The position numbers were made by a program, and so were the translations under genes. Of a DNA stretch of 64,000 nt, positions 11,038-23,501 are shown one piece after another (position 1 is the first letter of the stretch; every line of letters begins with the position of its first letter). The notes below the pieces were generated by a model that saw nothing but the letters and a program-made list of their open reading frames with translations, was not told where the DNA came from and ran no database searches. This DNA is from Okapia johnstoni (lineage: Eukaryota; Chordata; Mammalia; Artiodactyla; Giraffidae): contig CM044307.1 of assembly GCA_024291935.2 (NCBI GenBank), positions 101,313,461 through 101,377,460 on the forward strand, given 5' to 3'.

Positions 11038-12188
11038 ATTTTAAATCCTTATGCATGAAGTGAACTGAGGGATCAAACAGGTCAACGTGCTGAAGAATTT
11101 TCCACATGTCTTTCCTTATTTGTCTTTCACAATTGCTAAATCAACTTATTCCTCCCACAAGAAGGTTATAAGACTTTGTTTTTATTAATCCTTTATCATC
11201 ATCAACACTAGAGAGGCACAGAAATAAGTCCTTGTTGATACAGTAAACAGAAAACATCTGTCACTTTAGTATATATGCGTGTGCTGCTCAATTCAAATAT
11301 TTTTCTTATTTTATTTCTTATCTTGTCTATTTTTTTCTTTTTCCATTTTCTTAGTGGTACTTTCACAGTGTGCCTATCAGGACAAATAATTTGACAAGCT
11401 TTAACTTACCTGTCCCTACCTTTAAAGTTGTATTATAATTAATACACTCTGGGATTTGGGGTTCCATTTTAAAAAATTAAGTTTTCATTAATAAAACAAA
11501 CCTCTTATTTATGTCAGTTTTAAGAGATGAATCTGAATAAGCTACTCATATATTCTATTCAATGAAGTTGAAAAAAAAATAGACATGTACCCTAAGGCTC
11601 TGATACCCAAAAGAATAGAGGCTCTTAATAGGAGTTGGGAGGTTACTGAGCTTTTTCTATGCTGTTAATTTCCATACAGTGTTTCAAGATTAACATTCAC
11701 ATTACACACAAAATAACACTAGTGAAATCTAGATATATCAACAATTTCTTCAAATTAACCTATTGAGAACATGTGTGATTACAATATATAAAGTCAAAAG
11801 ATTCCAAGATATAGAATAAGTAGGACTCTGATCAAAGGGCCTGTAGCCCAAGTGGATTAGGATTCACATTTATGCTAATATTTCCAGGTAGGATCTCTGT
11901 CAATTATTTTACATTTTGGTCCCTGTATTAAAGTGCTCATCAGATGGGCGAGGATATGCTGAAATCTGACTCAGGTTCCTCAAGCCGGGTCATGAACCCT
12001 GCATGACAAGAGGCTGTTTTTGCACAGAAGATGAAATTCCTTTTCCTTTGCACAAAGGCACTGGCCTCTTGCCAGAACCAAACACCCATCTTTGGGACTG
12101 CATCTTTCCAGAGGGAAGAGCCTGTTTCTAATAACTGCTGAGGTAAGAAAGGGGAAGGCATTTTCTAATTCATCCATCAGACCTTGTA
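11038..12188. other. Intergenic DNA, nothing recognised
   Basis: AT-rich, with no splice-supported exon or clear repeat. The short open frames at 11940-12177 have no domain support. Confidence 0.4.
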
Positions 12189-12283
12189 CCTTTTTCTTTC
12201 TTTTTTTTTTTTTTGAATAAATTTATTTATTTTAGTTGGGGGCTAATTACTTTACAATATTGTAGTAGTTTTTGCCTTTTTCT
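12189..12283 (-). mobile_element. Very short L1 3' end with target duplication
   Basis: Poly(T) and then aataaatttatttattttag and ttgggggctaattactttac, the antisense terminus of ruminant L1. Body about 12198-12274. The 9-bp duplication cctttttct is at 12189-12197 and 12275-12283. Confidence 0.75.
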
Positions 12284-13880
12284 AATATACCTGCCATTAC
12301 TAGGCACTTTTTGATAATTTGCACAAAGGTTAGCAACTCTGTTCCCAGCTTCATTTCTTTCTAATTAAGCCTCTAGATCTTTGGGGAAAAAAAATTTCAG
12401 AGTTTTTCACTAATGACTGCTAATTTGAAGACTTGAGTTCTAGCTAAAATATTATATTATTAGTTTATCAAAAATGTTATCTATTACCAGAATATACAGA
12501 GATCAGCAAACGTTGAGAAGATAAAAAGAAAATTATGTCTACTGAAAAGTACGGAATTTAACTTTCCTGCCTTCTCAATCAAATTTATTTTGTGTCAAAA
12601 TTATGTGTCGGTTTTTTTCTATTAAAACTGTAAACACATATAAATACATTTTAGCTTTGTAACCCAATTTAATAGTTCTATGTGTGAGTAAACTATAATC
12701 CTTACCATCAGTGTCAGTGGCTCCATTAATTAATTCTTATGTTTGATTTATTTCTTGGTTGTTTAATTTCAATCTCCAAGTTATTTTTCTCAAGAAAAGT
12801 ACATGGATTGTATATCTTCCAAGTTTTTACTCAAAGTGTATCATGACAGCTAAGGTCTCGGGCTCTCAGACCAAGAAAGTACAATTTCAAATACTAACAC
12901 CTTCTTTTCCTGTGATTCTAAGTAAATTTAACAATTTTGCACTTCATATTTTTCAAATTTCTCAGTGGGCTAGTGTAAGGCTAATGGAACTAATGCTCGC
13001 AAAGCACGTATTATCTTTTAAAAAGCATTTAGCTGAGTATAAAAGTTGGAGGTTATAGTTTGCTTTCAAAACTGTAAGTATTGTTTTACTGCATTTAGAC
13101 ATTGAGTGTTGCAAAAGAAACATTTCATTCCAGGATATTTGGTTCCATTATGTTTCTTTCCCTTTTTCTTTTGAATGTTGCATATTAAAATTTTCCTTCA
13201 AGTTTTGAATTTTGATAATGTGAAAATGTGCATAGGCATGGTTTGTTGGTATTCTTTTGGATGTTTTGAAATCCTCCAATCTTCACAGAATCCTTTTCTA
13301 AAATTTACAAGACGTATTTCTTCTACTGCTGGTATATTTTTATTTGTTATGCTTAACTTTAATCTGGTTTTATATTCAGGAATATGAATTATGTGTATGC
13401 TGTTTCTCCTTACACTTGTGACATTTCTCTCATATGTCATAATCTATTTGTGTTTTTGCTTTACATAACTGTAGAGGTTTTCAGGCTTTTTTTCCATAGT
13501 AGTTATTTATACTTGCTATGCTCCCATCACCGTGGATTATAATTCTATGAATACCCTTTTAGTTTCCTTGCATTTATTCTTATCAAATTCCCCTTTTAAC
13601 CATCTTTAAACTTCAGGTTGTTTTCTATTTATACCACACCATTTTTTTCCTCTCAATACTTCTTTCTATACTTCTGTGAAAATCATGTCTTTTTGCAAGA
13701 TTTAGAGAAAACCCAAAACTTTCCTGATTTTTTTTCCCTGAATTTTGCAGCAGGTGCTGGCACTAACCAGTCTGTTCTTCCTGTCATTATTTTTTACAAT
13801 GATATTCTTTGAAATACTTTTTCATAGGTCTCATAGCTTATTTTCATGTCACTTTTGCTGTTTACTAATGAACAAATTAT
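12284..13880. other. Intergenic DNA, nothing recognised
   Basis: AT-rich (about 65-70%) sequence. Open frames up to about 100 codons occur but show no composition, domain or splice support. Confidence 0.4.
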
Positions 13881-14114
13881 ATGGATTGCCCTTTGTTGCT
13901 GTTCAGTCACTAAGTCCTGTCCGACTCTTGCGACCCCATGGATTGTAGCCCGGCAGGCTCCTCTGTCCATGGGATTTTTCCACGCAAGAATACTCCAGTG
14001 GGTTGCCATTCCCTTCTCCAGAGGATCTTCCCAGCCCAGGGATAGAACCTGTGGTTCCTGCATTGTCAGGCAGATTCTTTACCACTGGGCTACCAGGGAA
14101 GCCCCATGGATTGC
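13881..14114 (-). mobile_element. Bov-tA SINE with 9-bp target duplication
   Basis: Antisense SINE body 13890-14105, ending with the tRNA-like head (taccactgggctaccaggga). The duplication atggattgc is at 13881-13889 and 14106-14114. Confidence 0.88.
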
Positions 14115-14707
14115 TCTTGGTTATACTCTATTACCACTTGAGGAATGGTGAAAATTTTCTTCTATTTCCAGCTAAAGTCAAATCCTATTTCACTTCCCAT
14201 GTTCTAGCTGGTAATTCCTAATATTTCTCAACTGTGCAGAGGTGACAACTCTTCCTTACATACTTTCATGCTTCTCTGATTGCTCAAATAATCAAATTTG
14301 TGAAAAGCTACAATTTTCTTCTTTCACAACAATTGTTTTTGTCGTTGACCATTGTTCTTCATCTATGCTGTTTATTTTGTGATGGCCACTTATAAAATAC
14401 TGTGGGATACTGATAGAATCTGTTGTTTCCCGGGAGCTACAATGGTTGAATAGGTATAGAAAGACCAATGAGACAGTTAAAGGAACTTTAGCTACTTTTG
14501 AAAGATATAGTTTTGTGATAATATGGTTCCTGAACAGTGTTTGGTATTTACAGATCTCAAAACTCTTAGTTTAGGCATAGGAAATGGGAGAGATGTAAGT
14601 TATTTCCTTTCCTTTCTCCTGGGAGACATTGGTCTATCTACAATAACAGAATCTTCTGAAATCAATTTTGTTCTGTTAAAAAATTTCCGTTTGTGAATTT
14701 TTGTTTT
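14115..14707. other. Intergenic DNA, nothing recognised
   Basis: AT-rich unassigned sequence between a SINE and an L1 insertion. Confidence 0.4.
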
Positions 14708-14719
14708 TATATTTTTGTT

Positions 14720-14755
<36 letters not shown>

Positions 14756-15027
14756 TTATTTTTTTATTATTTTTTTTTTAATTTTAGTTGGGGGCTAATT
14801 ACTTTACAATATTGTAGTAGTTTTTGCCATACATCGACATGAATCAGCCATGGATTCACATGTGCTCCCCCTCCCAAACCCTCCTCCCACCTCCCTCCCC
14901 CTCCCATCCCTCAGTGTCATCCCAACGCTCCATCCCTGAGCATCCGTCCCATGCATAGAACATGGAATGGTGTTCTGCTTCACATATGACACTGTTGGTG
15001 GGAATGCAAACTATATTTTTGTTTCTT
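14708..15027 (-). mobile_element. Twin-primed L1 3' end with perfect 16-bp target duplication
   Basis: Antisense L1 3' terminus from a long poly(T) (about 14722-14752) through ttgggggctaattactttac and cgacatgaatcagccatgga to about 14988. It then switches to about 23 bp of sense-strand L1 (cactgttggtgggaatgcaa) up to 15011. The 16-bp duplication tatatttttgtttctt lies at 14708-14723 and 15012-15027. An internal inversion within one duplication is the mark of twin priming. Confidence 0.88.
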
Positions 15028-16943
15028 CACTGTTTAGAGAAATATTAGCCAGGGATACATTAAAGTGCTGGTGATACACCATTTTAAACTTGAAGATTCA
15101 TTTAAATATTTTTTACAGTGCCCCAAATTTGGAAACACCTTAAATAATCTACAATTCTACAGTTTTGTTTTTGCTTTATAAGTTGTATGATGTCCATAAA
15201 CTGGATTATTATGCATAATTCAAGGCTATATTTTCAAAAATTCTTTACTAAAGCAGCATGTTTTGTGAACAAATTCAATATATAAAAGTAGATAATTTTA
15301 ATCTTGTTGAAAAGATATATATGCATTGCACAAACAATATCTTGGGAAGAAACAGATAAATATGTTCAACACTCATTATCTTGGGCTGGTGGGATTATGG
15401 GTAAATTTTCCATGTATACAAAGATATATACATCTTTTGTATACATCTGCATACCAAAAATGTATACAAAATATATACTTCTCTTTAATAACCAAGTGTT
15501 TCTTTGGGGATTTAAAATATAGATTTATTTTTAAAGGAAAAAGTGAAGTCCTTAGAGAAACAATTTTGGTAGAGAGGATAAAAAAATAAAAACTACCCCA
15601 ATGAATAAATTTTATTACTTAAGCAGTGCATAAAGAATTTACTCATTCTTTGCACTTTTCTTTAGAATTAGGCATCTTGAATAATATAAACCTCAAACAA
15701 ATATTGTAACACTTAATAGAAAAGAAAAACAGAAAACTGGTTGGTTAAAGGAGTAAAGGAGTCTCTATTCTAATTCATGTGGAATTTGTGGCCCATCTTT
15801 TAAAAGAATGATGCTTATTTATATTAAAAGAGAAACTCCTACCAGCCTTTCAAGATTTACTAACGTGGTAATTGCTTCTCTTCACTTAAGAATCAGAAAA
15901 CACTGAGGAGGACCACTGCCTATATCTGTCACTGTCAACAAACGGCCGTATTCAGCAGCTTGATTTTGGCTAAAACAACAGGCATACCCTGTGTGTTTAT
16001 GTGCCACGTGAAACTGGAATAGAACACTGCATTTTCTCCTCATCTGTGATGAGCACTTATTTTTTGTGTCCTTCCTTTCCTGGATTGGTACTATATATTC
16101 TATAATCCATTTACAGTACTTTTTGCACTTAGATCTTATCACTGATTTTACTTTAGCACAGTACAAACTCAGAAAGCAAATAGCAACTTCATACAAAATG
16201 TTTATAAAACTTTGAAGAGATGTCTGAAGGAAATAAACTGACTATAATATTAAGTTAAAAAACACTTAGCCAAATATATAATTATTCAATTAGGAGAATA
16301 GTACAATAAAGTCAACATGTAGAAAATGATTTCTTAACTTTAGAAAGTACATAGGATATACATGTATTGGACTTGTGCTAAAAGTAGTACCTAAATATCT
16401 GTACTTTTTTAGTTATATCATTTCCTTGGTCTAGCCACAACAGCTCTAAATTATATCAAATAAGGAAAAATTAATTGTTTGTCAATGAGCAAGGAGATCC
16501 TAAAGCTCTTTTTGTGATTAATGGTTAGGAGAACAGACTCCGGCACTAGACTTGGTAAATTCCAGTGATGTTACTTACTAATCTGGGAAGGAGGAGCTAC
16601 GGCAGGAGTGTAAATCCAGTGGATTCCTTCAAAGAATTTAAGATAACAAGACTGAGGTGGGCAAGAGAGAATGAAATGCTGGGACTTGAATGCATTAATC
16701 TCTGCTTCCCTTACTCTGCCAGCTTCATCTCTCCCAGGTTGCACCCAAGGTTGTTCCATGTGCAACTTTGATAATTGCATACAGCCTTGACCACGCAGCT
16801 TTGGTGAAATGGTCTTTATTATGTTTGTTAACAAAGACAAATGGGCATCTTCTCTGAGCTCTAGTTAGGAAATCCTGTGCAATGATTGGTCAGGCTTGCT
16901 TATCACCCCATTGATTGCATTGACTACTGGATGTGAATTAGCT
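15028..16943. other. Intergenic DNA, nothing recognised
   Basis: AT-rich with no recognised repeat or gene. The longest open frame (104 codons, minus strand, 15882-16196) has no recognisable domain. Confidence 0.4.
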
Positions 16944-17420
16944 TTCTATTGCCAAGAGATGAATTACCAGAAATTTTGTGGCTTGAAGCAGAATGTTTAT
17001 TAACTGACAGTTTCTAAGGGTCAGGAGTCTGGACAGGGTTTACCTGGACCTTCTGCTCAGGATCTCACCAGGCTAAAATTAACTTCTTAGTTGGAACTGT
17101 GATCCATCATGTGAGGTTTGGGGTCCTCTTCTTCCAGGCTCATTCAGGCTGTTGGCAGAAATTAAGTTCCCTGTGATTGCAGAAAACTAAGGCCTGTTTT
17201 CTTGCTGGCTGAGGCCTGGGGCACACTCAGCTATTGGAGGTGATGCTTATGCTCTATCATTTGGCCTTCTCACATCATCGCTGCTTACTTCTTAAGAGCC
17301 AGCAGGAGACTCCCTCTTTTGTTCTGCTAAAATCAAGTCTTGTATAATGTAACACAGTCATCGAAGTGACTACCGTTTTTACAGGTCCCATCAACCAACA
17401 GGGCAGGGGGACAGTAGAAG
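16944..17420 (-). mobile_element. MLT1-like ERVL-MaLR LTR relic (antisense)
   Basis: A diverged antisense resemblance to MLT1-class LTRs: gctttctattgccaagagat, gtggcttgaagcagaatgtt, aggtcccatcaaccaacagg. The subfamily is uncertain. Confidence 0.5.
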
Positions 17421-18857
17421 ATGTGGCTACCTGGGTTTGAAAATATTAGGTGTCATCCTAGAATTCTGCTTACAGTAAGGGTTAGAGTATTATGCTTGGA
17501 CCAGCCAGGATTGTTTGTCATCTCTATGAACTTACAGAGCTCTGTCATCCTCTACTCTCCTATAAAGAGGGACTAATTTATCCAGCTTAGAAGATTTAAG
17601 TAAGGATGCTTTTATGTTGGTCATTAATTTTTTTCTCAACTTTTTCAAAGTGTAAGGATGGTGGACCTTCTCCTTTGGATAAAGCCCTTGCAGTAAGTCA
17701 GGGTTTCATTCTGCGTGTTCTTTCCTTTCCCTCCATCGAAGATACTTTCTTCATCAAAGCTTCTCAGCTTTCTTACTGAACTGAATTCATTACATATATT
17801 AAATGTGTTGATAATCTCATTTAGAAATAAATTCCCACCCATCCTGGCATGCTTGTTAACAAATCTAGTAGGAAAGCCATAAGCTTAATGAACTAGACCT
17901 CTGAACTACTTCACAACCACCCCCAACCTGGAGATGAAGATCCTCGTTGTTTAGTTCCAATTTTCAACATGACATTTTCATTGTTTAGTCCACGTAAATA
18001 TATAGAGAGAAATATAAATTTTAGTCCTGGATTCTGAAGCATAGCCAAACACTCTTTATTGAACATAACATTTTCATTCAAAGTAAATTAATTCGGATTA
18101 CTTTGTGTAATTAAATATTTTCATAAAAGATAAAAATAACTACTTTCCATATTGTATAAATTAATATGCTAAAAGAGAATACCATATATTTTAAGGAAAT
18201 TTTATGATGTAGAAAAGACCAATCCTAGTTATAGAACCAAAAAGCCAATTTTTTTTGGCATCACATTTAAGAAATCAAATACAGATGAAAAATGCTTCTA
18301 ATCCATCTTTTATTTTCTTTCTCTTTTAACTCATGCCAGCAAAATAAAGCTTAGGAATTCTATAGCAACAATGTCTTTCTATTAAGTAGCGATAGAAATA
18401 TGGCTCATTTTGATTACATATCAGCTTATTAAAAGTGTTGTTTTTGTGAGAAAGTTGGAGTAAAATATCTTCTTTGAAAGAGGAAATTTTAAAAAATCTA
18501 TTAAGAACAGGAGACATGAGATAAGGAAAGACAAAAAATCGAACCAATAGTACTAATTTTTCCAGTTCAGAAGATTTAAAGAAAAATGTTTTTTATGTTG
18601 ATCTTTAATTTTTAAGTATGGTTCCATTTAAATATTAACAAAGTGCACTTTTCTACACTCTGGAATGGGATAGATTTTGGCCACTCTAAAGGTTAACACA
18701 TAGTTTAAAAAACAAAATTTAACAGAACAAATTTTAAAGGTCTTATTGGCTTTATTTACAAATGCATGAAAGGAGCAGCACCCAATCTAGCAGACAGAAA
18801 GGAGCTCCAAGAAGCTACATAAAATGAAAGATTCTTCTGGACAAAAAGAATCAGGAA
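17421..18857. other. Intergenic DNA, nothing recognised
   Basis: AT-rich unassigned sequence with no convincing exon. Confidence 0.4.
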
Positions 18858-19752
18858 CAAGGAAGTTATCAGTTCAGTTCAGTTCAGTTCAATCACTCAG
18901 TTGTGTCCTACTCTTTGTGACCCCATGAACCGCAGCAGGCCAAGCCTCCCTGTCCATCACTAACTCCCTAAGTCTACCCAAACTCATGTCCATCGAGCTG
19001 GTGATGCCATCCAGCCATCTCATCCTCTATCGTCCCCTCCTCCTCCTGCCCTCAACCTTTCCCAGCATCAGGGTCTTTTCCAATGAGTCAGCTTTTCGCA
19101 TGAGGTGGCCAAAGTATTGGAGTTTCCGCTTCAACATCAGTCCTTCCAATAAACACCCAGGACTGATCTCCTTTAGGATGGACTGGTTAGATCTCCTTGC
19201 AGTCCAAGGGACTCTCAAGAGTCTTCTCCAACACCATGGTTCAAAAGCATCAATTCTTTGACGTTCAGCTTTATATTCCAACTCTCACATCCATACATGA
19301 CCACTGGAAAAACCATAGCCTTGACTAGAAGGACCTTTGTTAGCAAAATAACGTCTCTCCTTTTTAATATGCTGTCTAGGTTGGTCATAACTTTCCTTCC
19401 AAGGAGTAAGCATCTTTTAATTTCATGGCTGCAGTTACCATCTGCAGTGATTTTAGAGCCCAGAAAAATAAAGTCAGCCACTGTTTCCACCGTTTCCCCA
19501 TCTATCTGCCATGAAGTGATGGGACCAGATGCCATGATCTTAGTTTTCTGAATGTTGAGCTTTAAGCCAACTTTTTCACTCTCCTCTTTCACTTTCATCA
19601 AGAGGTTCTTTAGGTCTTCTTCACTTTCTGCCATAAGGGTGGTGTCATCTGCCTATCTGAGGTTATTGATATTTCTCTCACCAATCTTGATTCCAGCTTG
19701 TGCTTCCTCCAGCCCAGCATTTCTCATGATATATACTCTGCAAGGAAGTTAT
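18858..19752 (-). mobile_element. BovB LINE, 5'-truncated, with 12-bp target duplication
   Basis: Body 18870-19740 with the perfect duplication caaggaagttat at 18858-18869 and 19741-19752. The antisense frame 19215-19634 keeps the reverse-transcriptase C-terminus just after the active site. The Tyr codon of YADD is replaced by a stop (TAG) in this copy. Confidence 0.9.
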
Positions 19753-20844
19753 ACTAGACAAAAAAGCAGATGATTATGACAAGGTTCCTTTTCTTTAGGT
19801 AATGGCAGGGGTATAGATTACATGGCTAGTGCTGATCAGGTGATTCCTGATTGATGGACTTAAGATTCCATTTCTGGGGAAGCTGAAATCACAATTAAGT
19901 ATCAATTTGGTGATATGGGGCTTAACATAAGTGACTCCATTTGGGGCCTGTTGTCTTGTTTTTAACGACATTAAGAAAGATTCTCATGAACATTGCAAAG
20001 GACTCAGAAAGACAGAGTTCAAGACAAAACCAGAAGTTTACAGTAATATTATAAATCATGTATGAGTTTTTTCCATAGTGTCATGACTCAAATCAAAATT
20101 TCTATTTGCTTTTTCCAAAAACATTTTTAATCTTTACAGTGCAGTAAATCCCAAGTGTCACCTAGAAAAGGGAGATAATAGAGTTTCATAATATTACTTC
20201 AACATGTATTTATTAAAAAAATATATAATGAGTACCTACCATGTAAGGTATTATGATTGACTCCACAGATAATATGAAGATCAATGAAATATAAATCTTA
20301 CCTTCAGGGAGATTATAGTCTGTAGAGGTGCCAAGATGTCCACATATAACTATATAAAAATATAATTCAGTGAATCATCCATTAGGGGCATTAAGTGCCA
20401 GAGAAGCACAGAGAATGGGATAGGACTCTTGTAAAGAGTACCTAGGAAAAGTTTCATGAAAAAGGTAAAGTAGAAGAGAAATTTTAAGGGAAAATACAGA
20501 GAACTGAAAATGCTTATAAAGTGAACTGAAAATGTTTCTGGAAGACTTCAATGGGCCGAGTAAGGAATGAGGAATGCTGAGGAGCCATCACAGTCATTTT
20601 GCTGGGAAATTAATATTAGAACTGACTTTTAGGAAGATTAATCTTAAGACAGTTGAAAATGGATTAAAGTAGGGAAAAACTAGAGATAGGAGAATCTGTT
20701 TTAGATCAATCTAACAAGAAGAGATGAGGGGATGTCAAGTATCTTGATGTGATGTTGTGATTTATATTAAGAAATATAAATTTGGTTTTAGTCCCCATTT
20801 CTGGCATAGAGCTCCTAAAACCCTTGGAATTTCCTAAGTGATAA
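19753..20844. other. Intergenic DNA with a possible L2 relic
   Basis: About 20200-20335 resembles an L2 fragment (tgagtacctaccatgtaagg). Nothing else is recognised. Confidence 0.4.
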
Positions 20845-20845
20845 G

Positions 20846-21023
20846 AGTTTCCCTGGTGGCTCAGATGGTAAAGAATCTGCTTGCAATGCAGGAGATCTGG
20901 GTTCAATCCCTGGGTCAGGAAGATCCCCTAGAGAAGGGAATGGGCTTGGAGAATCCCATAAACAGAGGAGCCTGGCGAGCTACAGTCCATGGAGTAACAA
21001 AGAGTCAGATAAGACTGAGCTAT
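20846..21023 (+). mobile_element. Bov-tA SINE
   Basis: tRNA-like head (ccctggtggctcagatggta, gcaggagatctgggttcaat) followed by the Bov-A body. It abuts the next L1. Confidence 0.85.
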
Positions 21024-21889
21024 TAAAAAGGTAATACACACTGAGGAAACCAGAATTGAAAGAGACACGTGTATCCCAATGTTCATCGCAGCAGTGTTTA
21101 CAATAGCCAGGACATGGAAGCAACCTAGATGTCCATCAGCAGATGAATGGATAAGGAAGCTGTGGTACATATACACAATGGAATATTACTCAGCCATTAA
21201 AAAGAATACATTTGAATCAGTTCTATTGAGATGGATGAAACTGGAGCCCATTATACAGAGTGAAGTAAGCCAGAAAGAAAAACACCAATACAGTATGCTG
21301 CTGCTAAGTCGCTTCAGTCGTGTCCGACTCTGTGCGACCCCATAGACGGCAGCCCACCAGGCTCCGCCGTCCCTGGGATTCTCCAGACAAGAATACTGGA
21401 GTGGGTTGCCATTTCCTTCTCCAATGCATGAAAGTGAAAAGTGAAAGTGAAGCCGCTCAGTCGTGTCCGACTCTTCGCAATACAGTATGCTAATGCATAT
21501 ATATGGAATTTGAAAGATGGTAATGATAACCCTATATGCGAGACAGACTAAGAGACACAGATGCATAGAACAGTCTTATGGACTCTGAGGGAGAAGGTGA
21601 GGGTGGGACGTTCTGGGAGAATAGCATTGAAACATGTATATTATCATATGTGAAACAGAACACCATTCCAAGTTTAATGCATGAGACAAATGGTCAGGGC
21701 TGGGGCAATGGGATGACCCAGAGGGATGGGATGGGGAGGGAGGTGGGAGGGGGGTTCAGGATGGGGAACACATGTAAACCCATGGCTGATTCATGTCAAT
21801 GTATGGCAAAAACCACTACAATATTGTAAAGTAATTAGCCCCCAACTAAAACAAATAAATTTATTAAAAAAATTAAAATAAAAAGGTAA
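21024..21889 (+). mobile_element. Ruminant L1 3' end with 11-bp target duplication
   Basis: Body 21035-21878, from late ORF2 through the 3' UTR to the A-rich tail. The duplication taaaaaggtaa is at 21024-21034 and 21879-21889. Split by a BOV-A2 SINE. Confidence 0.85.
21286..21491 (-). mobile_element. BOV-A2 SINE nested in L1, 14-bp target duplication
   Basis: Antisense body 21300-21477 (gctgctaagtcgcttcagtc to cagtcgtgtccgactcttcg). The duplication caatacagtatgct is at 21286-21299 and 21478-21491. Confidence 0.9.
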
Positions 21890-21937
21890 GAGGCATGTTA
21901 AAACTGTCTATTGTTATGTTAATAAGGTAATTTGGGG

Positions 21938-22760
21938 ACCTAAGAATGGGACTGATTGCCAGAAAATCAGCCATGTGATTAGATGGTTTGCTGACTTTCA
22001 AGCCTGCCCCCAACCTCTGGAGAGGGGAGGAGAGCTGGAGGTTATATCAATTACCGATGGCCAATGATGTAATCAATCATGCCTATGTAATGGAGCCTCC
22101 ATAAAAACCTCAAAAGACAGGGCTTGCAGAGCTTCTGGATTGGTGAACACTTGGCGATTTGGAGAGAATAGGTGACTCCAAGAGTGCATGGAAGCTCCAC
22201 ACCCATTACCACATGCTTTATCCCGTGCATCTCTTCAATCTGGTTTCTCCTAAATTATACCCTTTTATAGGCTCAGACGGTAGAGTCTGTCTGCAATGAA
22301 GGAGACCTGAGTTCGATCCCTGGGTTGGGAAGATCCCCTGGAGAAGGAAATGGCAACCCATTCCAGTATTCTTTCCTGGAAAATCCCATGGATGGAGGAG
22401 CCTGCCAGGCTACAGTCCATAGGGTCGCAAGGAGTCAGACGCGACTGAGGGAATTTGCTTTCACATTCAGTAATCTAATGGGTAAACAGGTGTCCTGAGT
22501 TCTGTGAGCCCCTCTAGCAAATCAGTTGAACTCAAGGAAGAGTCTGTGGCAACCTCCAATCTGTAATTGGTTGGTCAGAGCACAGTTAACAACCTGGGCT
22601 TGTGACTGCCCTCTGGGGGCGTGGTCCGTCTTATAGGACTGAACCCTCAACCTGTGGAATCTGATGCGATCTCTGGGTAGATAGTGTCAGAATGGGTTGA
22701 ATTGTAGGACACCCAGCTGGAATCCCCAGGTTTGCTTAATGTTACGGGGATGTGTCCCCC
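21938..22760 (+). mobile_element. Solo LTR relic (ERV class, subfamily uncertain), split by a SINE
   Basis: Old LTR-type sequence: ggccaatgatgtaatcaatc, atggagcctccataaaaacc, ttctgtgagcccctctagca, ggactgaaccctcaacctgt. No internal retroviral genes are visible. The exact ends are not resolved. Confidence 0.5.
22266..22466 (+). mobile_element. Bov-tA SINE inside the LTR
   Basis: ggctcagacggtagagtctg head and Bov-A body (ccattccagtattctttcct) to gcgactgaggg. It separates the two halves of the LTR. Confidence 0.85.
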
Positions 22761-23501
22761 TCGCCCCTGCTAAGACACACACATACACACCTCACATGTT
22801 GGAATTCAGTTCAGGAACCCGAAAGATTAGATGACAGAGAAAGAGGGCCTGGATTTAGATAGTAATAGTGGGAGCCAGGAGGAGTAAGTTTATGCACAGT
22901 TAGAGTACACAACACTCAGCAGCTCCTTCAGAAGAACTGAAGCTCCACGAAGGAGGGACTCACCACACCTGTGGCCGGTCCCTCAGTGCTTAGCACTCAG
23001 TATTTTCGACTAAATAAACGACTGGAATTTAGACATGAGGAGGGGTGGCGCCATGTTTACCTATGTGTGTGTCACGTTTCCACTGGGGATGTGGTTAGTG
23101 CCGATGCATCCAACCAGCTTCTGGTGAAGACAGTGGTTTCCTTTCATAATAGTTATGTAAGATATGTAAGTAAGATCCCAAACAACACATTTCCTAGTAG
23201 GAAATTCATATTGTAAGATGTTAGTGATCTCCACCATTGCTTAAATCACTTCCGTTTATGTTTCTTTGTCTGAAAAATAAATTTTCCTTGAGAATAAATG
23301 CCTTCAAATTGTACTAAATCTACACTTTCCCTTTTGATTCTTTCCCTTTTTTGACTCTTTCACTTAATTTCCCTATACCTAAGTTCCTAGGCCAAATGAA
23401 AAGATAAGGCAGGAAAAAGGCCACACTATTTGACAGGATAACCCTTCAGGAAGGAGAGCTTTTTAGGAAAGCCCATTGATTAACTTGCTACCAAGTTTGT
23501 T
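22761..23501. other. Intergenic DNA, nothing recognised
   Basis: Mixed composition with a short AC-rich run near 22770-22790. No gene is seen. Confidence 0.4.

Noticed and set aside
15882..16196. 104-codon minus-strand open frame in non-repeat DNA
   Set aside because: Cysteine-containing but with no recognisable domain, no splice partners and AT-rich chance-like composition.
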